From NCBI GenBank assembly GCA_008729055.1, contig SDUX01000007.1, forward strand, positions 4,098,090 to 4,162,089: 64,000 bases of DNA, read 5' to 3'. This document shows positions 21,345 to 31,235 of this stretch, in pieces. Within the stretch, counting starts at the first letter, position 1. The number at the start of each line of letters is the position of its first letter. This DNA is from Pyropia haitanensis. Lineage: Eukaryota > Rhodophyta > Bangiophyceae > Bangiales > Bangiaceae. Under the pieces are notes generated by a model. The model searched no databases, was not told the origin of the DNA, and was given only the letters and a program-made list of their open reading frames with translations. The translations under genes and the position numbers were made by a program.

Positions 21345-21896
21345 ATGGACCTGTACGGGGTGGACCATGACGTGCAGCCGTCGCGCCCCCCCCACCCTGA
21401 TGGCGGTGGCGCCCCCCCGCCACCCCTCTCCGCTTCGTCCGCTCTGCTGCTGAGCGTCGCGCGACGGCTGTCTTCTGCGTCCCTGCCCCCCGACGCCACC
21501 GCCGCCGACGTGGCGGCGGGCCTCGGCGACGACCCCGAGCTCACCGCCCTGATGGCCCGCCTCGCCGACGAGGAGCCGTCGACCGTCCGTGCTGACACGG
21601 CCGCCGTCGCGGCGCTCCCTACCGTCTACGCCGAGCCGGTGGGCCGGGCCGGCCGGGAAGAGATGCCCTCCTGTCCCGTCTGTTCGGAAGAGCTGGAGGA
21701 GCTGGAGCCCGTCCGCCGGATGCCGTGTGGCCACCTTTACCACGGGGACTGCATCCTGCCGTGGCTCGCGCGTGCCCACACGTGCCCGGCGTGTCGGTTT
21801 GAGCTGAAGAAGGATGGGGCGGCGGTGGCGGAGCTGCGGCGGTCAGCCGCTCGAGACGAGGCGAGCCGTGAGTTGGCGCGGGGGATGTACAACTGA
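21345..21896 (+). CDS. RING-H2 finger protein, probable E3 ubiquitin ligase
   Basis: A 183-residue protein. A RING-H2 domain at about residues 109-150 has the ligands Cys-x2-Cys, then PCGHLYHGDCI and CPAC, i.e. C3H2C3 spacing as in RNF126/Praja-type ligases. Such domains recruit E2 enzymes to transfer ubiquitin. The N-terminal half is Ala/Asp/Pro-rich and carries no transmembrane segment, so it is probably soluble. The Met at 21345 (MDLYGVDHD) is chosen because upstream in-frame sequence looks like leader. Single exon; it lies between TDO and the aromatic amino acid hydroxylase, on the opposite strand to both. Substrate unknown. Confidence 0.82.
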   Translation: MDLYGVDHDVQPSRPPHPDGGGAPPPPLSASSALLLSVARRLSSASLPPDATAADVAAGLGDDPELTALMARLADEEPSTVRADTAAVAALPTVYAEPVGRAGREEMPSCPVCSEELEELEPVRRMPCGHLYHGDCILPWLARAHTCPACRFELKKDGAAVAELRRSAARDEASRELARGMYN

Positions 21897-22191
21897 TGGG
21901 GTAAGGGGGGCGTGGGTGCCTGAATGGTGGGGCAGCGGGGTGGCGTTATCGTGCCGCGCACGGTGTGGGGTGTGTTCTCTTACGTGCGTGTGCTTCTTTT
22001 CTTTTTGGAAAAGCCTTGAGCAAGGTCGCCTGTTGATTGCTTTGTCCGTCGCGCTTCGTGAGCGTCGCTGAGCGTAAGGCCATCTCATTCTTGTACACCG
22101 TGATGGTGCTCCGCAGCTGTGCTTCCCAGGGGTGTTCTTCCTACCCCTTGCATCCCGCCGTCCGCGACCCCGCGCACGCCCCGCCCGCCAT

Positions 22192-23523
22192 TCACTCTGC
22201 CTGCACCTGCCGCGCATACGCGGCGACCACATCAGCGGCGCCCTCTAGCCCCTGCGCGACATAGTACACGTGCTGGTAGGACGTGACGGGGTAGGACGAG
22301 GCGACGACTTCGGCCACCGCCGCCAGCGTCAGCGGCCGGCGGTCGGGCTCGGGGACGGTTGCGGCGGCGGGCAGCGACGCCCCCCCCCCCCCGCATCGCC
22401 GCCCTCCCCGGCGGGCGACGGCGGGAGCCCCACCGCCCGCGCCAGCTCCCCCGGTGACGACAGCAGCCCCGCGCCGTACGCGCGGTACGGCGGCCCGCCC
22501 GACGCCGGGTCCGCCCAGAGGAGCCCAAACTCGACGGTGAACCAGTACAGCCGCGCCAGCCGCTCAATGGCGTCGTCACTGGCGCCGCGGGACGCGACGC
22601 CAATCGACTCGTTGAGGTGTGCAAACGCGGGGATGGACAGCAGCGGCACGTGGCCGAGGAGCTCGTGGATGACGTCGGGCTCGGGGGTATAACCAGGCAC
22701 GGACGGGTGGCGGATGTACCTGGCGGGGGGGGGGAGGGGAGGGAGACCATCGACCGACGCAATTGGCAGACAGACAGGGGGGAGACGCAACGTCAGCCTC
22801 AGCTGGCCATGCTGGTCGGGCTGACGCCCTGCTCGCAACGGGAACCCGCGTGTGTCCCTTGCGGACAGCGCCGAACAAGGTGCGCCCCCCAAAACGGCAC
22901 CCTCCCCCACCCTCCGCCCCGCCCTCCCCCTCCCCCTGCACAACGCACTGCGTGGCGTGGAAGACCTTGGCGCCGAGGCCGTTTAGAAAGTCGCGCGGCG
23001 ACAGCAGCCCCCCCACCGGCCGCACCCGCCAGCCGGTGCGGTCGTGGAGCCACGCGTCGACCCCCCCCAGCTGCGGGATCGCGTCGCCTCCGAGCACCCC
23101 TTCCGACACCGCGGCGGCCACCGCCGCGGCGTACTCGGGGGCGACGACGCCGCCCCCTCGGGGGGCGGCGGCGGCAGCGGCGGCGGTCCCCCCCGGGCGC
23201 CCACCGCCACCGCCGCCCGCACCGCCACCGCCACCCCCCACCGCGCGCAGCGCCGCCAGCGACGCCCACACCGCCGCCCAGGTGGCCGTCTCGGCGGGCG
23301 CGTAGGCCACGACGGGGAGCGGGTCCCCCCACCGGTACCGCCCGGCGGCGGCGGTGATGGCCGCCCGCCGCCGCCGGTAGGCCGCGTCGGCAAAGCCCGG
23401 GTGGTCGCCGGCGAGGTCGTCGCCCGCCTGCAGCGTCCGCGCCGCAACGGCGTCGAGGTCCGCAGGGGTGGTCGGGTACCACCGACGGAGGGGGGAGGAG
23501 GGGGGGGGGGGGGTGCGGCCGCT

Positions 23524-23558
<35 letters not shown>

Positions 23559-23601
23559 TGCTGCCCCGCCGGTGGCAGTGGTGGCCAAACGTCCGCCACC
23601 T

Positions 23602-23639
<38 letters not shown>

Positions 23640-23693
23640 GGTGGGCCAGCGGGAGAGGCCCCGGCGGGCAGCTGCCGCCAGGAGGGTGTTCAT
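22192..23693 (-). CDS. Aromatic amino acid hydroxylase (phenylalanine 4-monooxygenase type)
   Basis: Pterin- and iron-dependent hydroxylase, most likely Phe to Tyr. Exon 1 carries [35 protein letters not shown] and [19 protein letters not shown] 229-bp intron (22720-22948, GTGCGT...CCGCCAG) splits the Gln codon of HATQ-YIRH. Exon 2 has [17 protein letters not shown] (both iron His) and YWFTVEFGL (iron Glu), and ends [15 protein letters not shown]...AAYARQ with TGA at 22192-22194. The conserved C-terminus is in a different phase from the catalytic part; the switch falls in a 13-G run (22380-22392). The best N-terminus ([12 protein letters not shown], a transit-like peptide at 23693) is also out of phase, with a 14-base run at 23500-23513 between. 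Both are probably run-length errors; a genuine pseudogene is less likely given the conservation. Confidence 0.85.
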
Positions 23694-24189
23694 GGTGGGG
23701 TGCACTGGAGGGGGGCGGGGGGGGAAGGTGGACAGGCGGTCCCGCGGCCGCCGCTCGTAGGCCAGTGACCGACGGGCAAGGCGACGGCGGCGGCAGCGGC
23801 GACGCGGGCCTGGCGGGCAAGGGGGCGGCGCCGACGCGGCAGACGCGGCGCCGGGCCGAGGACCACCAGCGGGGCGGCCCACCGGCGGGCAACCAGGGCG
23901 GCGGGAGCGGAGCGCCGACGGCCGCGGCGGCGGCCGCACCCGCACGCCAGCGCGCCACGCGAGGCGTGCACCGTGGCCATCACGCCGCCAGGCGGTGCGT
24001 GGCGCGGAGCGGGGGAGAGAGGGGGGGGGGGAAGGGGGGGGGGGGCGGCCGTCCGCGCGGGCGCGGCGGGACGCGTGGCCGCGGGGATGGAGGGAAGCGA
24101 CGAAGCAGCGGGGGGGGGGGGGGGGGGGGGGAGCGTGATGCGCTGGCGCCCCCCCGCCCGCCGCGGCGGCGCGAGTGGAAGCTGCGCCG

Positions 24190-24221
24190 CCCCGGCGCGC
24201 GTCTTCCGCGCGCGCGTTTCC

Positions 24222-24265
<44 letters not shown>

Positions 24266-24550
24266 CCCTTTCGTGACGGCCGAGCCAATACGCCGGCGGC
24301 GGCGTGGAGGGGACGGTCGAGGGGGGGCACAGCGGGGGAAGGGGGGGAGGGGGGGGGGAGGGAGGGCGGGGCGGTCGGCACAGCGGCCGTGCTCCTCGCC
24401 CCCACCACGCCGCTCCGTGGCAGGGCCAGCGCGGACAACCGCGCGAGGCGCGGGCGCCGTCGCGCGCGCAACGAACAAAAAAAAAAAAAAAAAAAAAAAC
24501 AACACAAAAAAAAAAAAAAAACAAGGACGCGCGCGGCGCGCGGCGCGCGC
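24190..24550. repeat. Large inverted repeat with poly-T and poly-A arms
   Basis: A 38-base T run (24228-24265) preceded by CG-repeat DNA faces two A runs (24477-24499, 24506-24521) followed by similar CG-repeat DNA. The arms are thus inverted copies of roughly 70 bp around a loop of about 210 bp. It sits between the 5' end of the hydroxylase gene and the 3' end of the pseudouridine synthase gene and is a striking break in a region of nearly pure GC. Confidence 0.7.
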
Positions 24551-24721
24551 CGTCGGCGGGACGCTGTGGCCGCCGCGGCCGCCGCGGCCGGCACCGCGCG
24601 GGGCGACGGCGGCCGGCGGGGGGCGTGGCGGCCCCGCCGCCGCCGCCGCCGCCGCCCGCCGCGGCTGGCCGCCCCGCGGCGGCCGTGGCGGCCGCGCGCG
24701 CGCGCCGCGGCGGCGCGGCGG

Positions 24722-24900
24722 CTACCGCCGCCGCCCGCCCGCCGCACCGGCCGGCGGCGGCGGCGGCGGCGCGGCGGCGGCGGCGGCGGCGGCGGTGGGG
24801 GCGGCGGCGGCCGCCGCGTCGGCCGCCGCGGCGGCCGCCGCCGCCGCGTCGGTGGCGGCAGCGGCGGCGGCCGCCGCTGCCGCCCCGGCGGGGCTGTCGC

Positions 24901-24955
<55 letters not shown>

Positions 24956-27169
24956 GTCCACCGCCGAGGGGCTACCCGCCGCGTCGGCGGCGGCGGTCGC
25001 GGCGGCGGCGGCCGCCGCCAATGGCGCCGCGCCGCCGCCGCCGCCGTCGCCGCGGCGGCGGCGGCGCTTGGCGTCGGCCGCGCGCACCAGCTCCTCGATG
25101 GTCGCTGTGTGCGGGGGGGGGGGGGGGGTGGGGCAATGGCGGCACGCGCGGTCACGGTGGGCCGGCCGGCCGGTCGGAGTGGGTGGGTAGTGGGGAAAGA
25201 GGGGGGAGAGGCAGGGGGGGGGGGCAGCGTCAAGGACAGGGTGAGGAGGACGGCGACAGAAGGGGAGACGGGAACCAGGGGAAACCAGCGCGGCGGTGGG
25301 CACAAGGGGGAGAGGGTCAGGCGGTCACCACACCGAGCGACGGCCGGGAAACGGACACGGCGGCACCAGAAGGCACACGTACCAAAAGGCACCGACGCAG
25401 CGGCGTCAGTCGCCATTCCCACACCCGCCACGCCCGGCAACCGGCCGCTGCGGGCGGCCGCCCGACACGGGTCAGCGGCGGCGGCCGCGGTGAGGGGCGC
25501 CGCCGCGGCGGCGGCGGCGGCGGCGGCGAGGCGGCGGCGGGAAGGCGGCACCCCCCCCCGCCGCCGGGCCGTCCCCCCCGTCCCGCCCGCAGCCCCAGCC
25601 GTCTTCGCCTCCCTCCCCACGCCGGCGTCCCCCTCCCGCGTGGACCGCCGTCGCTCCGCCCGACGCGGGCCCCCCCTCCCCCCCCGGAACGTACTCTGCT
25701 TGGGCCGCTTGCGCAGCGGCACCCCCCCCCCGCCCGCCCCCCCCGCCGGCTCGAGCAGCAGCGGCGGCCCGCGGCGGACGGCGGCCCACGGGCGGACCCC
25801 CCCCGCGCGCCCCGCCCCCCAGTCCCCCCCCGGCGGCGGCGCGACGGGCAGCCCCTCGACGGCGCCGAGCAGCTGCCGCGCGACCGCGGCGCGCGCGGCG
25901 GCGGCGGCGACCCCCCCCGTCGCGGCCTCGTCGAGCCACCGGAGGCGCCCCCCCCCCCCGCCGCGCCCGCCGCCGCCGCCACCGCCGGCGGCCGCGCCCG
26001 CGGCGGGCGCCCACGCGAGGCAGGCGCCCGGGTAGGCCACGTCAACGAGCACCAGCGGCGCCGCGGGCGCCGGCCGGTAGAGCGGCTTGCCGCCGTCAAA
26101 GGGGGGCGCGCACGAGAGCAGCTCCCCGACGACGGCGGGGGCCTCGGTGCGGGCGCCAACGGCCAGGAGGACCGCCACCATGTGGCGGACCTGGTGCCAC
26201 AGGAAGGCCTGCCCGCGCACGTAAAACTCCATCACCGTATACGGGTCGACCGGGGCGGCGGCGGCGGCGGCGGCGGCCGCCGCCGACGACGGCACCGCCG
26301 CCCGCGGCGGGTCGGGCGTCGCGCCGTCGGTCGGCGGCGGCGGCGGCGGCGCGCCCGACACGGTGACGGCGGCGGCGGCGGCGGCGACCCCCCCCCCCCC
26401 CCGGTCCCCCCCCACGACAAACGCCCGCCGGACGGCCGCCTCGTACACGCGGCGGACCGTATTCAGCGGCTTGGTCGTGTCCGCCTTGCAAAAGTGCCGA
26501 TAGTCGTGGACGCCCTCAAACGAGCGGGCGGCGGCGGCCATGGCCGCCACGTCCAGCCCGCCGGCGAGGAAGAAGTACTTGTACGCGCGGTGGAGGGCGT
26601 CAAAGCGGGCGCTAAACGGCGCGCCGGCGCGGCCAGGCAGGCGCGGCCGCGCCGCGGCGGGGAGCTCGGGGGGGTGAGGCCGCCGCCGCCGGGGCCGCCG
26701 ACGACCGGCGCGTCGTGCCGCCGGGGCCGGTCCACTGGGGGGGGGGGGGAGAGTCCGCCCCGCCCGCGTCTGTGTCTGCGTCCGCGTCCGCGTCCGCGTC
26801 GGCGGCCGCGTCGGCGGCCGCGGCGGGGGCGGCCGCCGCCGCCGGCGGGTCAACCACCGCCGCCCACGCGAGCACCCGGATGTCGGCCGGCAGGCAGCTG
26901 TTGAGCATGCGCACGTAATCGAGCTCCGCCGCCGCGTCGGCGGGGGCGACCGGCGGGTCCACCGGCGACGCCGGCGGGGCGGCGGCCGCCGCGGCGGCGC
27001 CGGCCACGGCCGGCGGGGCGGCGCCGCCCAGTGCCGCCGCCGCCGCGCCGCCGCCCGGATCCACGCCGCCTACGGCCGCCGCGGCGGGCGCGCCCGACGG
27101 CGCCCCCGCGGCGCCGCCGCGCTGGCCACCGCCGCCGCTGCACTGGACGCCGTCACCGCCGCCGCCACC

Positions 27170-27200
<31 letters not shown>

Positions 27201-28110
27201 CCACCACCACCACCACCGCCGCCGCCACCACCACCACCACCACCACCGCCGCCGCCGCCGTCACTCCCCCCCCCCCCGGCGCGCGGCGCCGCGCACCGCA
27301 GGCGCAGCGACAGCACCTGGCACGTGGCGCTGACGCCCTTGTCCGTCCGCCCCGCGCGTGCGTACGCGGCGGCGCGGAGGTGCGGCAGCGCCCCCCCCCC
27401 GTCGGCGCCGACGGCGGCCTCGACGAGGCCCGCAACGAGGCGGGTGCGGCCGAGCGCGCGGAACAGGTGCGCCTCGACGGTGGCCTCGACGCCCGTCTGC
27501 GCCGCCAGCCCGCGGTACGCGCCGCCGTCGTACGCGACGCGCAGCGCCACGAGGCGGGTGGGGAAGGGCGGGGGGGACACGACGGCGGGGGGGGGGGGGG
27601 GGGGAGGGAAGGGCCCGCCGCCCGCGCCGTCGCCCCCGCCACCGCTGCCGCCGTTGACGCCGCGGCGTCGGGGGCAGACCCCCCACGGCGGCGGCGGCGG
27701 CGGCCACCGCCGTCGCCGCTCCCCCCCCCCCCACCGCCGCCGCTGCTGTATCCGCCGCTTTGGCCGCCGCCAATGCCCCCGCCACCGACGCGGACGCCGC
27801 TGGCGCCGCCGCCGCCGCCGCCGCCGTGGCCGCCGCCGCGGCGGCCGCCGCCGCCGCCTCTGCCGCCGCCGCCCGCCGCTCCGCGTCGACGGCGGCGGCG
27901 AGCAGCGCGGCGGGCGGGAGCGCGCCGAGGCGCGCGCGGGCGGCGGGGGCGGACCACCCGCGGGGCGCCGGCGGCGCGACGGCCGGCGGCGAGGGGGGGG
28001 GGGGAGCGGCGGACCGCCCGCCGGCAGCGTCGACGGCGGCAGCGGCGGCGGCGTGGTCGGCGGCAGCGGCGGCGGCGGCGGCAGCGGCGGCGGCGTCGAC
28101 GGCGACGGCA

Positions 28111-28149
<39 letters not shown>

Positions 28150-28150
28150 T
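24722..28150 (-). CDS. PUS3: tRNA pseudouridine synthase, Pus3/Deg1 type (TruA family)
   Basis: TruA-family enzymes convert uridine to pseudouridine; Pus3/Deg1 acts at tRNA positions 38/39. The N-terminal half has YDGGAYRGLAAQTGVEATVE and the catalytic loop GRTDKGVSA (Asp), followed by RMLNSCLPADIRVLAWA. The C-terminal half has FDALHRAYKYFF, GVHDYRHFCKAD, FLWHQVRHMVAVLLAVG and KPLYRPAPAAPLVLVDVAYPG, which is Pus3-like. A 590-bp intron (25105-25694, GTACGT...CACACAG) joins PKQ to TIEELVRAADAKRRRRR; the protein ends in Ala/Gly repeats at 24722. Low-complexity insertions (Gly, Ala, Pro) are large. The frame changes phase at G/C runs near 26737-26749 and probably 27587-27604 and 27993-28004. The start at 28150 (MAPPPP) is tentative. 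Confidence 0.8.
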
Positions 28151-29019
28151 GGTGCGCCGCGCCGCCCGCGCCGCCGCGGCGGCGGCGGGGAGGGCGCGGC
28201 GGTGGACGCGGCGGAGCGGCGGGCAACGCAGGGCGGCGAGCATGCACACGGGCGGCGCCGCGGCGGCCCAGAGGTGGCCGCCAACGGCAGCGGCCGGCGG
28301 TGGCCCGCGGGGTAGGGGGGGGGGGAAGCGGGCGCGGCGGTACACCGCATCGCCGCGGTCGTCGGCGCGGCAGCGCCGCATCGCCGCGGTCGTTGGCGGG
28401 GCGGTCGGCGCTGGTCAAAAAGTGCCACGTGCAGCTCGTCGACACGTGCTTTGGACCATCCCACCCTCTTTTTCAAAGGTATCGCACTCGATCTGCACCC
28501 AAACATATCGGGTACCATAGACTTTCATAGAGAGAGCCTTCTCATTGGCTGTTGTCGCCACGATTGTGACGTCATCAGATTTTCGACCATGATTTTCGGT
28601 TTGCAAGGACGCTCAATCGGTCGCCGTCGCGCCGCACCCGAGTTGTCTCACGCTGCCCTCGCTGTGTCGCGCAGTCCTCGCTGTCTCTGCTGTCGCGTGG
28701 GAGGGGGCGCGCCTCCTCACTGTCACTGTGCTGCGCCCCACAAGGCGCGCACCCTCTTGCTGCCCACGCGCGCAGCGAGGCCTACGGGAGCGCTGGGTTG
28801 TGTGAGGAATGCCGTCAAGAGCAGGTGGACCCGTCGCCACTGCAGCCAGACAGCTTGCTACCCCTCCATCCCCATCCATCATCGCCCATCAGCACGACCT
28901 GGGCGTCTCTGCCGCCCCCACCCGTGCCTCCTCCGCCACGTGCCCCTAGCCCACTTCCCCCCCGCCCACGACGCACCGCATTCTTCTGCATCCAAGCCGA
29001 CCGCACGGCGGCCACCACC
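28151..29019. other. Intergenic between divergent genes
   Basis: Separates Pus3 (minus) from the ankyrin gene (plus). A low-GC stretch at 28410-28610 contains ATTGGCTG (about 28545), a likely CCAAT box. No gene recognised. Confidence 0.4.
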
Positions 29020-29886
29020 ATGGCCACCACCCCCCCCCTCCCCCCCCCCTCGGGCGTCCTCCCCCCCCTCCCCGATGACATTGTCATTCTAATTGCGCTC
29101 GCGACGCCGCGCAAGCACCTGCGCCCCTTTTTCCGCCTCAACCGGCGCATCAGGGACACGCTGTGGTCGGCGTCCTTTATTGGCGGCCACTACAAGGCCC
29201 ACTCGACCGAGGTGGAGCAGGTCGAGGCGCTCGCCGCGGCGACCGGCCGCGGCGACGCCCGCGTCGTCCGCGCGCTGCTGCTATACGGCGCGCTCGGCGC
29301 GCCCGGCACGCGCGCGTTTGGCCTCCGCTACGCCGCCGCCACCGTCGACGCGCCGCTGCTGCGGGAGCTCCTCGACACGGGCGCGGGCGGGCGGGTGGGT
29401 GAGCCCGGCGGGGAGCTGGCGTTGGGCAACGCCGCCGCCGCGGGGCGGCTGGCCAACGTGGCCGCGCTGCTCGACGCGGGCGCGGACGTGGCCGCCGCCG
29501 GCGGCGGCGCGCTCACCGCGGCCGTCCTCGGCCGCCACGCGCCGGTCGTGCGGGCGCTGGTGCTCGCCGGCGGCGACGCGGAGGCGGCGGCGGGCGCGGC
29601 GGCGGCGCGGGGGTGGCCCGAGGGGCGCCACGTCATCGCCGCGGCGGTGCGGGAGCGCGCCGCGCGGCCGCGGGAGGTGGGCACGGTGGGGGGGGGGGGG
29701 GCGGGGGGGGGGTGCCCGTCCACGGCGCCGCGTGAGCGACCCCGCCCGTGCCGCCGTCGCGCTGCCGGCACCGACAGGCTTGCTTGCGTTTGGGCCCCGT
29801 GCTGTTCTCTGGTCTGTTTTTTTTCTTTTCTGTGCTATTGCTTCCACACCCCTGCCTGCCGCCCCTGCACCGCCTGCGCCGCATGA
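29020..29886 (+). CDS. Ankyrin-repeat protein with F-box-like N-terminus
   Basis: From the Met at 29020 (MATTPPLPPPSG) the protein has an F-box-like start, LPDDIVILIALATPRKHLRPFFRLN (about residues 18-42), followed by degenerate ankyrin repeats of the form ARVVRALLLYGA, APLLRELLDTGA, LANVAALLDAGADVA and APVVRALVLAGGDA. Such proteins usually serve in protein binding, often as ubiquitin ligase adaptors; that is an inference. The C-terminus is unsure: after residue 225 the frame enters a 13-G run at about 29688-29702, and a one-phase shift there would stop at 29733-29735 instead of 29886. Single exon. Confidence 0.6.
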   Translation: MATTPPLPPPSGVLPPLPDDIVILIALATPRKHLRPFFRLNRRIRDTLWSASFIGGHYKAHSTEVEQVEALAAATGRGDARVVRALLLYGALGAPGTRAFGLRYAAATVDAPLLRELLDTGAGGRVGEPGGELALGNAAAAGRLANVAALLDAGADVAAAGGGALTAAVLGRHAPVVRALVLAGGDAEAAAGAAAARGWPEGRHVIAAAVRERAARPREVGTVGGGGAGGGCPSTAPRERPRPCRRRAAGTDRLACVWAPCCSLVCFFSFLCYCFHTPACRPCTACAA

Positions 29887-30221
29887 CGGGTTGTGTGGCA
29901 GGCAGACAGCGACGCAGCGCGTAGGTCCTTCGTACATCTGCACTGCCAGAGGGCGGCGGGTGCGGGGCCGTCCAACACTTTCTCTGTTGTCGCGCACCTG
30001 GAAAAACTCTACTGTACCGCGAAGACAGCAAGGCGGCGACAGATCAATTGGCCGCCAGCAGCGTGCCGCTGACGTTGGGCTCAACGTTCCCCTTTCACCC
30101 GACGCTCGTCCCTCGCCCTGCCCTTGCTCCCTTGCCACCGGCCCGCCGTCCCCTCCCCCCTATCCCGTTGCGGCCTCCCCATCGACGCGCGTGGCTCTCA
30201 CCCCCCCCCCCTGCTTCCCCC

Positions 30222-30532
30222 ATGGCCACCACCGACGAGGCAGCCGCCGCCGCTGCCGCGTCTGCATCGGCAACGTCGGCCCCAGCCGCGGCAGCCGCGG
30301 CGGCGGCCGCCCCTCCCCCCCCCCCCCCCCCCCCACGCTGCGTTTGGTGCTGGCCGCCGAGCGGGAGCGCCTGCTGCGGCTCCCGCCCGCGTCGGCCTAC
30401 GCCGCGCACCGGCTGCGGGTGGTCGCCCGCGCGGTGGCGCTCCTCGACGTGCCGCCGCCCGCGGAGGGGGGCGGGGGGGCGGCGGGGGCGGCGGCTGAGC
30501 TCGCCACGCTCCTCGCCTCGCTGGCGCTGTGA
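30222..30532 (+). CDS. Small Ala-rich protein, function unknown
   Basis: An apparent gene of about 100 codons in two phases. It opens with MATTDEAAAAAA and an Ala/Pro stretch that runs into 20 consecutive C (30315-30334). After the run, another phase continues with a helical segment, RLVLAAERERLLRLPP, RLRVVARAVALLD, and ends LATLLASLAL with TGA at 30530-30532. The charged, leucine-patterned second half looks like genuine protein, unlike surrounding noise. I do not recognise it. It depends on the C run being miscounted. Confidence 0.4.
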
Positions 30533-31235
30533 GACGGTGGGGGGTGGGTGGGCGGGTTGGGTGGGGGTGGTGGTGCGAGCGGCAGCGGGTCGACGGGCAG
30601 GGAAGGGGGGGGGGCAGGGGGGGGGCGGTGAGGTTGGGGGTTGGGCAGGATAGGTGGCGACCGGGGTTGGGTGTGCCTGGCGGCAGCGGGCGGCTGGTGG
30701 GGGGCGGGGAGGACCGGGGGGGGGGGGCGGCGGCGGCGCCCGCGGCGGCGGCGCGGCCAGAGAGGTCGGGCGCGGCTGGGCTGGCCCGCGCACTGCCGCG
30801 GCGGCCGCGGCTGGCCGCCGACGGCGGCCGGTTGGCCGATAGGCGGGGGGGGGGAGAGGAAAGGTGGGAGGGCGAGGGGGGGGCGGGGGTACCCCGCACG
30901 CCCGCTGCCGCTGCCGCTGCTGCCGCCTGTGCGCAGGCTACGGCGGCGGGGGCGCCGGTCGACGCGGCAGCGGCTGGGGTAGCTTTGGCGGCGGCGGCGG
31001 CGGCGGCGGCCACGTCGTTGGCCCACGGCTGGCCGCGTCGCGCGCGGCGGTGACGGCGGCGGCCGGCGGCTGGGCGGGGGGCGGCCGCGTGGCGGCGACC
31101 GCCCGCTGTGCCCGGCGCGCCCGCGGCGGCGCTCGTCCATGCAAGCACACACCCCCACCCACGCAACAACGGCCAAAAAAAAACCCAAAACGAATGACCC
31201 ACCCCCCCCCCCGGTGCTACTACACGCCGCCTACG
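30533..31235. other. G-rich intergenic, no gene seen
   Basis: Between the small unknown gene and the 3' end of the Deg-type protease. Many G runs; open frames are compositional. Confidence 0.4.

Noticed and set aside
27324..28520. Plus-strand frames opposite Pus3
   Set aside because: Antisense to a conserved enzyme and made of Gly/Arg repeats.
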